From contig JAGKXC010000129.1 of NCBI GenBank assembly GCA_021151535.1, positions 1 through 8,384 on the forward strand: a stretch of 8,384 nucleotides of DNA. The letters run 5' to 3'. How positions within the stretch are numbered: position 1 is the stretch's first letter; every line of letters starts with the position of its first letter. Shown piece by piece: positions 1 to 6,277 of this stretch. Origin of the DNA: Sphingobacteriia bacterium (GTDB lineage Bacteria > Bacteroidota > Bacteroidia > NS11-12g > UBA955). A program made the translations under genes and the position numbers. The notes beneath the pieces are model-generated. The model was not told where the DNA came from. It saw only the letters and a list, made by a program, of their open reading frames with translations, and made no database searches.

Positions 1-632
1 TCTCTAAATATCCTAACTCCCCACAAAGTATTCGCCTCATCTCTTTCATACAAAGCTACACTTCGACCATCGTTTGATAAAGCATAATCCAGATAGTGCA
101 ACCTCGTTTTTTCAGGAAATGTGCAGGTTTCACCAGTATAAAGTACTTGTACAATATTTTTGCTGCTGTCGTAATATGCATATCCATATCTTCCCTCTTC
201 GTGCCAACCGATAAGACTATCTGCATGAGGGTTAGGGGCTGAGTAGAGTTCCCGATTCTTGTCATTAGAATGATCGTTGGGATTTTCGACTTCTATTTTG
301 TATGGCAAAAGCGAGTTCTTTACCGGGTGATACATAGTTTTCGAAAAATTTTCCTTAATCAAAATTGGATCCAAATGAATCTCTGGTTTGGAAAAATCCA
401 AGGGCACTTTGTAGTACTCGCTTTGCTCCTTTAATATTTTTTTCTTTTCCCAATCTGCTCCTGATGCTACACGAGCCCATTCCCGGCCAACAACCAAGCG
501 AAAAACGTCGCTTTCCTTTGTCACGTTATTTATCCAATCATCAGTAACCATACGAGTCGTGCATCCTTGCAACAACCCGACAAGACAGAAAAGAACAATC
601 AATTTACTTTTTGAAGTAAGTGAGATACGCAT
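1..632 (-). CDS. Putative immunity lipoprotein, third paralogue (cassette 4), 3' end outside window
   Basis: The frame from the ATG at 632 is open to the window edge (210 codons, no stop). The product starts with a lipoprotein signal whose lipobox is L21-Q22-G23-C24 with Thr at +2, in the same place as in both paralogues. Recognisable shared blocks include TTRMVTDDWIN, VVGREWARV, YYKVPLDFSKPEIHL, MYHPVKN, RYGYAY, GETCTF and LSNDG. About 125 residues should be missing if it has the length of its relatives. It overlaps the toxin-tail remnant by 29 bp. No frameshift is visible in the part present, so the gene looks maintained although its toxin partner is a remnant. Confidence 0.8.
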   Translation of the reverse strand, partial: MRISLTSKSKLIVLFCLVGLLQGCTTRMVTDDWINNVTKESDVFRLVVGREWARVASGADWEKKKILKEQSEYYKVPLDFSKPEIHLDPILIKENFSKTMYHPVKNSLLPYKIEVENPNDHSNDKNRELYSAPNPHADSLIGWHEEGRYGYAYYDSSKNIVQVLYTGETCTFPEKTRLHYLDYALSNDGRSVALYERDEANTLWGVRIFR

Positions 633-792
633 CATAACCTTGAGTTAGCGCCGAATAGTTTATTCTTGCATCAATAGACAGGGAGGATTTCTTAAACGCT
701 TCCGTTCTTACGTGATGGAATCTCGAAAATATCGGCAATGGTTTACCATAAGCTTCGCTATATACCCCCAACTCCGGTGAATTGAATAACAC
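604..792 (-). pseudogene. Remnant of the toxin C-terminal tail (cassette 4), apparently frameshifted
   Basis: The 62 codons from a GTG at 792 translate to the conserved tail: SPELGVY, YGKPLPIF, FHHVR, INYSALTQGYDAYLTYFKK, ending in TAA at 604. The codon before the GTG is TGA. An overlapping frame from an ATG at 817 contains QFTG before stopping at 758, and FTG is what precedes PELG in the other copies. The FTG and PELG parts are thus in different frames here, which suggests a small deletion. As in cassette 2, nothing of the catalytic domain remains. The 29-bp overlap with the next lipoprotein gene equals that of the main toxin. Confidence 0.72.
638..641 (-). promoter_or_regulatory. Ribosome-binding site for the lipoprotein gene starting at 632
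   Basis: AAGG lies 5 nt before the ATG at 632 and only 2 nt before another in-frame ATG at 635. The spacing matches the two paralogues and decides for 632. Confidence 0.6.
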
Positions 793-843
793 TCATTGCA
801 CCGCTTAATTTAAGCATTTTAAAACAACAGACTTCCATTTCGT

Positions 844-875
844 AAAAAAATAAAGCCGGATCAAAATCCGGCTTT
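844..875 (-). terminator. Terminator copy after the secreted-protein gene
   Basis: The 10-bp stem AAAGCCGGAT / ATCCGGCTTT (852-861 with 866-875) has a 4-nt loop and ATTTTTTT downstream on the minus strand. It differs from the copies at 5206 and 3932 by one loop base. It also shares the ATAACTAAAG flank, although the gene before it is not a lipoprotein paralogue. Confidence 0.9.
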
Positions 876-922
876 GAATAACTAAAGCTCACACCAACAC
901 AGAGGGACGCCATACCTTAATA

Positions 923-1927
923 TCAAAATGGAATCCATTTTAAATCTGTTTTCTTTACTTTCCCATCAAGGCTCATTTCCTCCAAAACGAAAGATCTACG
1001 TCCATCCTCTTGTAGGAGATTAACTGTAAATACACCATTTGCTGCAACCGAATAATCCCTCACCATCTGATAGTCGGAAAAAACCACCTTAGAAAATCCC
1101 AAGAGATATTGTGCAATTTTTTTTCCTGACTTATCTGTTTTGGAAACAAGAATTATTCTCTTGCCATCCGCCTCATGAATTGACTCAATAAAATCGCGAC
1201 TATCATTCACAGGAGCAAAAAAAACATTCACTGCTCCAGTTTCAAGTGAATATTCGAAATATTGATTGTTTTTTATCGACTTTAGCTCATCGTACCAATC
1301 AGAATGAGGAGTCCTAAAGAAGTATATTTTTTTCCCATCATCGCTAATTTCAGCATCCAATGCACCCCAAAGATCAGAAGCATCTGTGGGGATTACTTCA
1401 TTCTTCAAGCCAAGAGCCCTTCGAATATCGATACTATAAGAATCCTTATCCGCACCATCCCCAATCAAATACACATAATCATCAACAAAGCAGAGCATTC
1501 CTAGCTTAAATGACGCCAACTTTCCGCACCCACGCTTTTTAACAACAGGTGCAAATTTTCCAGGATCTACAATTTTCGCCATTGGAAAACTTAACCCAAC
1601 GACTGGCACTCCAACTGTTTCTGTTTTATCAAACCAATCAACAACATCTTTACAAGTTACGATTTTGAAAGATGTTGTTGGAGCATGCAAAGAAACATCA
1701 AACAAACACACTTTTATAGATTTGTTTTTTGTACGCATATTATGCGCCAAGAGAGGGCTGTATATCCTTGTCACCGAAGAATGTGCCGCAAACCTTAGGG
1801 AGCTTGCGGTAATAAATGGCTTTTCGCTAAGCATTCCAAATTCATGCACATCTCCGGCATGCACTTTCCATGAAATAACTAAAACACCAAATACTAAATA
1901 CATTCTAAACATGAATTGCATTAACAA
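923..1927 (-). CDS. Secreted protein of unknown family, candidate immunity protein of cassette 3
   Basis: A 334-residue protein with a cleavable signal peptide: hydrophobic residues 9-20, then V22-H23-A24 before G25 as signal peptidase I site. No lipobox is present, unlike the other candidate immunity proteins here. C74, C92, C134 and C146 could form disulfides in the periplasm. The second half has strand-like segments (DGKKIYFFRT, GKRIILVSK, NGVFTVNLLQEDGRRSFVLEE) that would suit a beta-rich, possibly propeller-like fold. I do not recognise a family. The TTG at 1927 is preferred: GAGGG lies 8 nt before it, against 13 nt for the ATG at 1921, though ATG starts at 1921 or 1912 remain possible. 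It begins 1 nt after the toxin fragment's stop, so the pair was probably translationally coupled. Confidence 0.75.
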   Translation of the reverse strand: MLMQFMFRMYLVFGVLVISWKVHAGDVHEFGMLSEKPFITASSLRFAAHSSVTRIYSPLLAHNMRTKNKSIKVCLFDVSLHAPTTSFKIVTCKDVVDWFDKTETVGVPVVGLSFPMAKIVDPGKFAPVVKKRGCGKLASFKLGMLCFVDDYVYLIGDGADKDSYSIDIRRALGLKNEVIPTDASDLWGALDAEISDDGKKIYFFRTPHSDWYDELKSIKNNQYFEYSLETGAVNVFFAPVNDSRDFIESIHEADGKRIILVSKTDKSGKKIAQYLLGFSKVVFSDYQMVRDYSVAANGVFTVNLLQEDGRRSFVLEEMSLDGKVKKTDLKWIPF

Positions 1928-1928
1928 A

Positions 1929-2484
1929 TTAACGCCCTCGAGCTTGGGTTAAATATCCGTGGTAAGACCTAAGTGTATCGGCATAAGCCTTCACATAGCC
2001 CAGCGAAGGAGAGCGATTACCCTCCCCGTAGTACGCTTTGGAAAATGTATTGGCAATGTTCTCACCACTATTTAATTTAAACAAACTTTTAAGCTCACCT
2101 GAAATTCCCTTCCCACCAAAGAACGGTGCACTTATCAGCTTAAAACCCCCACCTAAATTCGCTTGACTTCTAACTCTCTTTTCAAAATCAGCATGGTCGA
2201 AACTATTTTTTCTCCAAGAATCAAAACCATAATTACTAGTAGTTCTGGCGAGAATATCATGCCATTCACTTGTGGCGTTAGAACGTGTAGTCAGATTCAC
2301 CTCACCTCCACTGCCAGTTATTAGAGTATCGGCCAAATCTCGTGCATAAGCCTCATTTACATCTCGCCTTCTGGAAATTAAATCCGGGTTTGTTCCATCT
2401 TTAAAATGACCTAACCCTATCTCATAAGGTATCACTCGATTAAATTCATCTATCCGTGTATGTGCGTAGGTGTCCCCGAGCCGA
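1929..2484 (-). pseudogene. C-terminal fragment of a second, divergent toxin (cassette 3), truncated by the IS element
   Basis: Starting exactly at the IS end, the frame reads HRLGDTYAHT, then GLGHFKDGTNPDLI and YARDLADTL. These match HRLGDLYAHT, GHLFEGKLPDQI and YSRDLAETI of the main toxin (residues 542-595), so this is the end of the same putative metal-site domain. The following ~115 residues differ strongly from the main toxin (WHDILARTTSNYGFD, GGGFKLISAPFFGGKG) and end in YHGYLTQARGR. Only a short SPxLGY patch resembles the main tail. No ATG precedes this part; the GTG at 2435 is the first alternative start and would omit the HxxxDxxxH site. Upstream, the frame enters the IS and meets a stop. 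The product is probably not a working toxin; a short expressed fragment cannot be excluded. Confidence 0.75.
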
Positions 2485-2510
2485 TGATCCCTACCACCAA
2501 CATCGAACAG
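2485..2510 (+). repeat. Right terminal inverted repeat of the IS3-family element
   Basis: It reads inward on the plus strand as TGATCCCTACCACCAACATC then GAACAG. It lies just beyond the orfB stop at 2515. The terminal CA on the minus strand, together with the next T outside, happens to form the His codon that opens the HRLGD motif in the adjoining toxin fragment. Confidence 0.85.
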
Positions 2511-2514
2511 TTAA

Positions 2515-3366
2515 CTAACATACAGTTCTTGCTTCAAACCGCTCAGGGCTAACAAAGCCAATTGCGCTGTGGCGGCAGTACCGTTTGTAATCTACTTCGA
2601 TATATTCAAAAACAAATTCGCGTGTTTGCTTCCCATTCTGTAACGGCTCACCGTGAATCAGCTCAACTTTAAGAGAGTGGAAAAAGCTTTCCGCACACGC
2701 ATTATCCCAACAATCGCTCTTGCGACTCATGCTCTGTGTTAGCGAATGTTTTTCCAGTAAATCCCTAAACGCGTGCGATGCATATTGGCCGCCTCGGTCG
2801 CTGTGAACAATAACGCCTTTGGGAAATTTGCGTCGCCATAATGCCATGGTCAACGCATCACAAACCAATTGCGCATCAATATGTTTACTCATCGACCAAC
2901 CAACAATTTTACGCGAGTACAGATCAATCATCACGGCTAGATACAGCCACCCTTCTGTCGTTTGAATATAGGTAATATCCGTTACCCATTTTTCATTAGG
3001 TTGCTGCGCAGAAAAATCTCTCGCCAACAGGTTGGGCGCAACAGGTAGTGAATGATTACTGTCAGTAGTCACCTTGAATAACTTGGCAGCCTTTGCAATT
3101 AATCCCTGTCTCTTCAGGCTTTTTCGAATCGTTTTTATATCGAGCGGATTATCTTGCTCCGCCAAACCATAAAAAATTCGTTCGGCACCATACCGGCCTT
3201 TACCTGCTTCAAATGCTGCCTTTACCATCGCATCAATCGATTCTCTTTGCTGCATGCGCCAACTAACCATTTCACGATTATCAAGCCAGCTGTAATACCC
3301 ACTTCGCGAAACTAACAGAACGCGCGCCATCATCGCGATTGAATATAGCGCGCTATTTGTCAGCAT
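2515..3366 (-). CDS. IS3-family transposase OrfB (DDE integrase, rve domain)
   Basis: A 283-residue protein with an N-terminal HTH_21-like part (residues 45-95, GRYGAERI...LKRQGLIAKAAK) and an RNase H-like DDE catalytic core. The catalytic residues are D130 (WVTDITY), D190 (VHSDRGGQY) and E226 (NACAESFFHSLK), giving the D-x(35)-E spacing of the IS3 family. The C-terminal part with YIEVDYKRYCRHSAIGFVSPERFE is also typical. The ATG at 3366 is used here, but the same frame is open upstream for nine further sense codons (ASKIKRYES) to a stop, and family alignment suggests that the functional product is an OrfAB fusion entering through these codons. No inactivating change is visible. Confidence 0.93.
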   Translation of the reverse strand: MLTNSALYSIAMMARVLLVSRSGYYSWLDNREMVSWRMQQRESIDAMVKAAFEAGKGRYGAERIFYGLAEQDNPLDIKTIRKSLKRQGLIAKAAKLFKVTTDSNHSLPVAPNLLARDFSAQQPNEKWVTDITYIQTTEGWLYLAVMIDLYSRKIVGWSMSKHIDAQLVCDALTMALWRRKFPKGVIVHSDRGGQYASHAFRDLLEKHSLTQSMSRKSDCWDNACAESFFHSLKVELIHGEPLQNGKQTREFVFEYIEVDYKRYCRHSAIGFVSPERFEARTVC

Positions 3367-3380
3367 AGATTCGTAGCGTT

Positions 3381-3674
3381 TTATTTTTGATGCTTAGCGA
3401 AGTAGGTAGCCGCCTTTTTTAAGATTTCGAGCTCCTCTGCTTGCTCAGCAAGCTGACGCTTGAGGCGTGCATTTTCAGCGGCGAGGAGCGATTCTCTTTC
3501 AGCATCAGTACGGCTATTGTTGAGTGCGCTACGCCAACTGTAAATTTGACTGGCATATATGCCCAGTTTTTCGGCGGCTTCCGCTACGCTCAACCGTTCG
3601 GCCAGTTTAATGGCCTCACTTTTGAACTCGGCTGTATACTTCTTATTCTCTTTTGGGGTTGGTTTCTTGCTCAT
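3381..3674 (-). CDS. IS3-family transposase OrfA (helix-turn-helix, leucine-zipper protein)
   Basis: A 97-residue basic protein. Residues 12-50 form the helix-turn-helix region (YTAEFKSEAIKLAE followed by AAEKLGIYASQIYSWR), which binds the IS ends. Residues 62-88 form a leucine-rich coiled coil (LLAAENARLKRQLAEQAEEL) used for multimerisation. The ending KKAATYFAK is nearly the same as that of IS3 OrfA as I recall it. The ATG at 3674 is preceded by AGAGGTGATCC, a good ribosome site with GAGG 6 nt away. The frame ends 14 nt before the orfB ATG, and orfB lies in the -1 frame relative to it, as expected for a family that makes an OrfAB fusion by frameshifting. Confidence 0.93.
   Translation of the reverse strand: MSKKPTPKENKKYTAEFKSEAIKLAERLSVAEAAEKLGIYASQIYSWRSALNNSRTDAERESLLAAENARLKRQLAEQAEELEILKKAATYFAKHQK
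3414..3420 (-). other. A AAA AAG heptamer near the end of orfA (possible frameshift site, but a dead end)
   Basis: On the minus strand the codons TTA AAA AAG form the classic IS3-family slippery heptamer in the correct phase. A -1 shift here would read six codons and then meet TAA (within GCTAAG, ahead of the orfB-open stretch). If this heptamer slips, it yields a slightly altered OrfA, not a fusion. Confidence 0.5.
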
Positions 3675-3710
3675 GGATCACCTCTGGAGTAAGTTTACTC
3701 AGTTTCTAAG

Positions 3711-3736
3711 GTGTCCGATATTCGCGGAGGGGATCA
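3711..3736 (-). repeat. Left terminal inverted repeat of the IS3-family element
   Basis: It reads inward on the minus strand as TGATCCCCTCCGCGAATATC then GGACAC. It matches the other end in about 19 of 25 positions, including the first seven and the ATCGxACA block at 18-25. Confidence 0.85.
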
Positions 3737-3931
3737 CCCGGATGGAGATTCCCGCTTGGAGACAACCTGCCCAACCATGTTGTTAGTGAACGACCGGGAG
3801 AAGCTATTGCTGCCGGTTGCGGTTACACCGGTAAAGTAGCCACGGAAATCGTAGGTGAATGTGGTTTGACCATTGGTGCTGCCGCTTTGCGAACTCTGCG
3901 CGGTTTGGCCAGTTTGTTTGTAGCTGTCGAA
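3737..3931 (-). pseudogene. Fragment of Rhs/YD-repeat core, truncated by the IS element
   Basis: A 65-codon open stretch with no start runs from directly after the terminator to the IS end, where the first IS bases (TGA) supply a stop. The translation is rich in Gly/Thr/Ser/Gln and contains TFTYDFRGYFTGVTATG and SFTNNMVGQVV. The YDxRGxxTGVTA pattern is the YD-repeat signature of Rhs-type beta-cage proteins. It is not similar to anything else visible in the window, so it probably corresponds to core sequence upstream of the visible part of the main toxin. It is likely the 5' edge of a displaced cassette (core homology, C-terminal domain, immunity gene) whose middle part is gone. Confidence 0.65.
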
Positions 3932-3962
3932 TTTAAATAAAGCCGGATAAAAATCCGGCTTT
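3932..3962 (-). terminator. Terminator copy after the second lipoprotein gene, with a shortened U-tract
   Basis: The same 10-bp stem (3939-3948 with 3953-3962) and AAAA loop as the copy at 5206-5237. Here the tail reads ATTTAAATT instead of ATTTTTTT before Rhs-like coding sequence begins, so the U-run looks cut by the junction and termination may be weaker. Confidence 0.75.
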
Positions 3963-3988
3963 GCATAACTAAAGTTTCAAACTAAAAA

Positions 3989-4996
3989 TCAATGTAGAGG
4001 GTTGCCTAATTTCAATAAAACAGATCGTTTTGTCTTAGCAACAAGGTCATACTCAGTCAACACAAGTTGTAAATTTGGATCGTCATTGCCGCCACTACCC
4101 CCATTAGAAAACCAATATAATTTTTTTGCTGCAGAATCAAATATTGGCCTATGCATAGGCAAGTCGTAATTACTATATGAATTTGACTCAAATTCCTTTT
4201 CGGGAACAGAGAAAATCAGCTCAAAATTCGAATTAAAAATCTTCCTAGAGTCTTGATTCCTTAAAACAAACCATATAGCTCCATTGTTCGCATCAAAGCC
4301 ATCAAAGTTAGTTACGTCAAGTTCTTGATTTTTTATTTCTTTAGAGAAAACTTTTTTACAACCATTAAAAATAGAGATACGCCATAGTGTTGTATCTTCA
4401 TTTTTTTCAACCAGACCAATATTTTCACCATCATTTGATGCAAATAGCTCAGCGTAGAATAGATCTTTCTCAATGGAAAACGTGCATTTTTCACCAAAAA
4501 AAAGGTTATGCACCATGGTTGTTCGATCACCATATTCAACAGAATACGCGTAACCCTCACGGCCAAAAAGTTTTCGATCCCATCCAACCCTATTATAGTT
4601 TTTTGGCAAAACAAATAATTCCGGATTAGCTTTCACTCCATTTGGTTGTTCAAACTCTGTCTCATATGGAGTGAGAGCATTTATTTTAGGGTGATACATA
4701 GCGTCCGCATACTTATTATTAACAAGTAGAGGTTCAAGATGTATCTCTGGCTTCGAAAAATCCAAAGGTACCTGATAATATTCACTATCCTGTTTTATGA
4801 CAGTTTCCTTATCCCAATCTGCTCCCTCCGTGATACGCAGCCATTTTCTTCCTACAACCAACTGAAATCCGTCTTCATTTTTTATAACATTATTAATTTT
4901 GTTATCAGTAATCGTACGGGTTGTGCATCCCTGCAACATTCCAATAAGGCAACCAACAAGTATTAACTTATTATTTAAAGTAACTGAGATAGGCAT
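3989..4996 (-). CDS. Putative immunity lipoprotein, paralogue (cassette 2)
   Basis: A 335-residue lipoprotein with lipobox L21-Q22-G23-C24 and Thr at +2. It is a full-length paralogue of the product of 5264-6277: TTRTITDNKIN, VVGRKWLRI, YYQVPLDFSKPEIHLEP, GYAYS, MHRPIFD, KKLYWFS and PNLQLVLTEYDL all have counterparts. C171 and C213 match the conserved cysteine pair. Repeated short strand-like segments with SNDG and W/F turns would suit a beta-propeller-like fold, but this is a guess. The gene is intact, has a good ribosome site and is followed by its own terminator, so it could be expressed even though its toxin partner is only a tail. Such orphan immunity genes commonly protect against related toxins from neighbours; specificity here is unknown. 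Confidence 0.8.
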   Translation of the reverse strand: MPISVTLNNKLILVGCLIGMLQGCTTRTITDNKINNVIKNEDGFQLVVGRKWLRITEGADWDKETVIKQDSEYYQVPLDFSKPEIHLEPLLVNNKYADAMYHPKINALTPYETEFEQPNGVKANPELFVLPKNYNRVGWDRKLFGREGYAYSVEYGDRTTMVHNLFFGEKCTFSIEKDLFYAELFASNDGENIGLVEKNEDTTLWRISIFNGCKKVFSKEIKNQELDVTNFDGFDANNGAIWFVLRNQDSRKIFNSNFELIFSVPEKEFESNSYSNYDLPMHRPIFDSAAKKLYWFSNGGSGGNDDPNLQLVLTEYDLVAKTKRSVLLKLGNPLH

Positions 4997-5207
4997 CGTA
5001 ACCTCTAGTTAACGCAGTGTAATTAATTTTGGGATCAACTACAGCATTGGGCGCCTTATAGGATTCTGATCTAACATGATGGAAATTAAAAAAGATCTGC
5101 AAAGGTTTACCATAGGTATTCTCATAGGTTCCTAGTTCTGGTGCACCAGGCCCCGTAAACTCTCGACCGCGATAGTGCTCCTTCGACTTGGCTAATAATT
5201 CGACTAA
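4971..5207 (-). pseudogene. Start-less remnant of the toxin C-terminal tail (cassette 2)
   Basis: The reading frame aligns closely with the last ~70 residues of the main toxin: the segments FTGPGAPELGTY, YGKPLQIF, FHHVR and LTRGYDAYLSYFK are recognisable. It is open for about 78 codons and ends with TAA at 4971. No ATG, GTG or TTG is present in frame before the stop at 5244-5246, and the frame runs back into the preceding terminator. The piece therefore begins abruptly just after that terminator and lacks the whole putative catalytic domain. Its end overlaps the next lipoprotein gene by 26 bp. It looks like a displaced C-terminal fragment that could become functional only by recombination into a full toxin gene, or that persists because it carries the downstream gene's ribosome site. 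Confidence 0.8.
5002..5006 (-). promoter_or_regulatory. Ribosome-binding site for the lipoprotein gene starting at 4996
   Basis: AGAGG lies 5 nt before the ATG at 4996, within the coding frame of the toxin-tail remnant. The context AGAGGTTACGATG nearly equals that of the first lipoprotein gene. Confidence 0.7.
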
Positions 5208-5237
5208 AAAAATAAAGCCGGATAAAAATCCGGCTTT
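5206..5237 (-). terminator. Rho-independent terminator after the first lipoprotein gene
   Basis: A 10-bp perfect stem (AAAGCCGGAT / ATCCGGCTTT) with a 4-nt loop is followed on the minus strand by ATTTTTTT. It lies 27 nt past the TGA at 5264. It is one of three near-identical copies in the window; the upstream flank (ATAACTAAA) is also shared. Confidence 0.9.
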
Positions 5238-5263
5238 GTATAACTAAAACTTCAAACCAAAAA

Positions 5264-6277
5264 TCAATGGAACGGCCCACCTAATTTCAACAGAAGAGAT
5301 TTTTTCACTTTGGTGACAAGATTATATTCAGTTAGCACCAACTGTAAATTTGGATTGTCCTGCGGATGTGATCGCCCACGAGAAAACCAATATAACTTTT
5401 GAGCCTCAGCATCAAATATCGGTCTATGCATAGGGGCATCGTTCTTACTATAAGCGTTAGTTGTTAGCTCATCATTATCGATATTGAACTTCAACTCAAA
5501 GTCGGAATTATAAATTTTAGTGAACTGTTGATCCTTAAGAAGAAACCACATAGCTCCGTTTTTTATATCAAAACCATAAAAATTTTCTAAATTAATTTTT
5601 TGGGCATCAACCTCTTTTGAATGCATCAATTTACATTGTTCGTAAACTGAAATTCGCCCTAAAGTTTCAGATACATTCCTCTCAACGACAACCAAACTTA
5701 AACCGTCGCTGGAAGAGTCATATCTCAAGTGTGGCCAATTGTTTTTTAGCAATACAGAACATTGTCCACCGCTATATTTTTGTTGGACCAACTCCTTTTT
5801 ACTATCTGTATAAAGAGAATATACGTATCCATAGCGCCCGAAGTACTTAGCATCCCAACCAACACCGGTGTAAAAATTTGGAACCGAGAAAATCTCTAAA
5901 TTCATTCTCTTTAAACTATCAGCAGTAATATCCGGATTCAACTCAAATGGCAGCAATCCATTTTTAACTGGATGATAAATTGTTTCTGTGTGCTCAATGT
6001 TAGTAAGCTGTGGTTCTAAGCGAATTTCATTTTTCGAAAAATCTAGCGGAACAATGTAGTATTCACTTTTTTGTTTTAATACAGTATCACTCTCCCAATC
6101 TCCCCCCTCGACAATACGCATCCACTTTCGCCCTATTACCAAGCGAAAACCATCGTTGTCCTTTACAACACTATTAATTCTATCATCAGTCATAGTTCGG
6201 GTTGTGCATCCATGCAGCACCCCTAAAAGACAACCAATAACAATTATTTTACTTTTTGAAGTAATTGAGATAAGCAT
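5264..6277 (-). CDS. Putative immunity lipoprotein paired with the main toxin
   Basis: This is a 337-residue protein with a lipoprotein signal: a short charged N-terminus, a hydrophobic stretch, then L21-H22-G23-C24 as lipobox and Thr at +2, which predicts outer-membrane sorting. I chose the ATG at 6277, not the in-frame ATG at 6349. It sits 5 nt after GAGG, places the lipobox at Cys24 exactly as in both paralogues, and the 6349 start would put 24 unrelated residues ahead of the signal. The start lies inside the toxin ORF (29-bp overlap), so translation is probably coupled. It aligns along its length with the product of 3989-4996 and with the partial product of 1-632. Shared blocks are TTRxxTDxxIN, YY.VPLDFSK, MHRPIFD and PNLQLVLTEY. 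Two cysteines of the mature part are conserved (GGQC, EQCK) and may form a disulfide. No known family is recognised; the immunity role is inferred from position and export. Confidence 0.8.
   Translation of the reverse strand: MLISITSKSKIIVIGCLLGVLHGCTTRTMTDDRINSVVKDNDGFRLVIGRKWMRIVEGGDWESDTVLKQKSEYYIVPLDFSKNEIRLEPQLTNIEHTETIYHPVKNGLLPFELNPDITADSLKRMNLEIFSVPNFYTGVGWDAKYFGRYGYVYSLYTDSKKELVQQKYSGGQCSVLLKNNWPHLRYDSSSDGLSLVVVERNVSETLGRISVYEQCKLMHSKEVDAQKINLENFYGFDIKNGAMWFLLKDQQFTKIYNSDFELKFNIDNDELTTNAYSKNDAPMHRPIFDAEAQKLYWFSRGRSHPQDNPNLQLVLTEYNLVTKVKKSLLLKLGGPFH

Larger units (their letters stand above)
2485..3736 (-). mobile_element. Complete IS3-family insertion sequence (1252 bp)
   Basis: The element has two consecutive transposase reading frames typical of IS3 and imperfect terminal inverted repeats beginning TGATCCC at each end, as in E. 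coli IS3. About 19 of the first 25 bases match between ends. Size and gene order (orfA, orfB) fit the family. The bases flanking the ends differ (CGA at 2482-2484, CCC at 3737-3739), so the 3-bp target duplication expected for this family is absent. Both frames are intact, so the copy could still be active. Confidence 0.92.

Noticed and set aside
56..265. 69-codon minus-strand frame near the left edge
   Set aside because: It lies in another frame of the partial lipoprotein gene, whose translation aligns with its paralogues over the same bases.
1665..1952. Plus-strand open frame opposite the secreted-protein gene
   Set aside because: It has no convincing ribosome site or recognisable domain and lies entirely opposite a gene with a clear signal peptide. 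The same applies to plus-strand frames near 1304-1504, 4387-4629, 4739-4966, 5617-5850, 6156-6374 and 7667-7879.
2482..3739. A 3-bp target duplication around the IS element
   Set aside because: The flanking triplets are CGA and CCC; shifting the ends by one or two bases does not produce a match without breaking the inverted repeats.
3441..3786. Two overlapping plus-strand open frames across orfA and the IS end
   Set aside because: They are antisense to an intact orfA with clear helix-turn-helix and zipper sequence, and one runs across the IS boundary, so they are chance frames.
844..5237. The repeated hairpin units might be integron attC sites or another site-specific recombination site
   Set aside because: Each copy has the stem and U-tract of a plain terminator in the right orientation after a stop codon. 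No GTTRRRY-type core site and no integrase gene are visible.
844..5237. The regularly occurring palindromes might be a CRISPR array
   Set aside because: Copies are more than 1 kb apart with whole genes between them; there is no spacer pattern and no cas gene.
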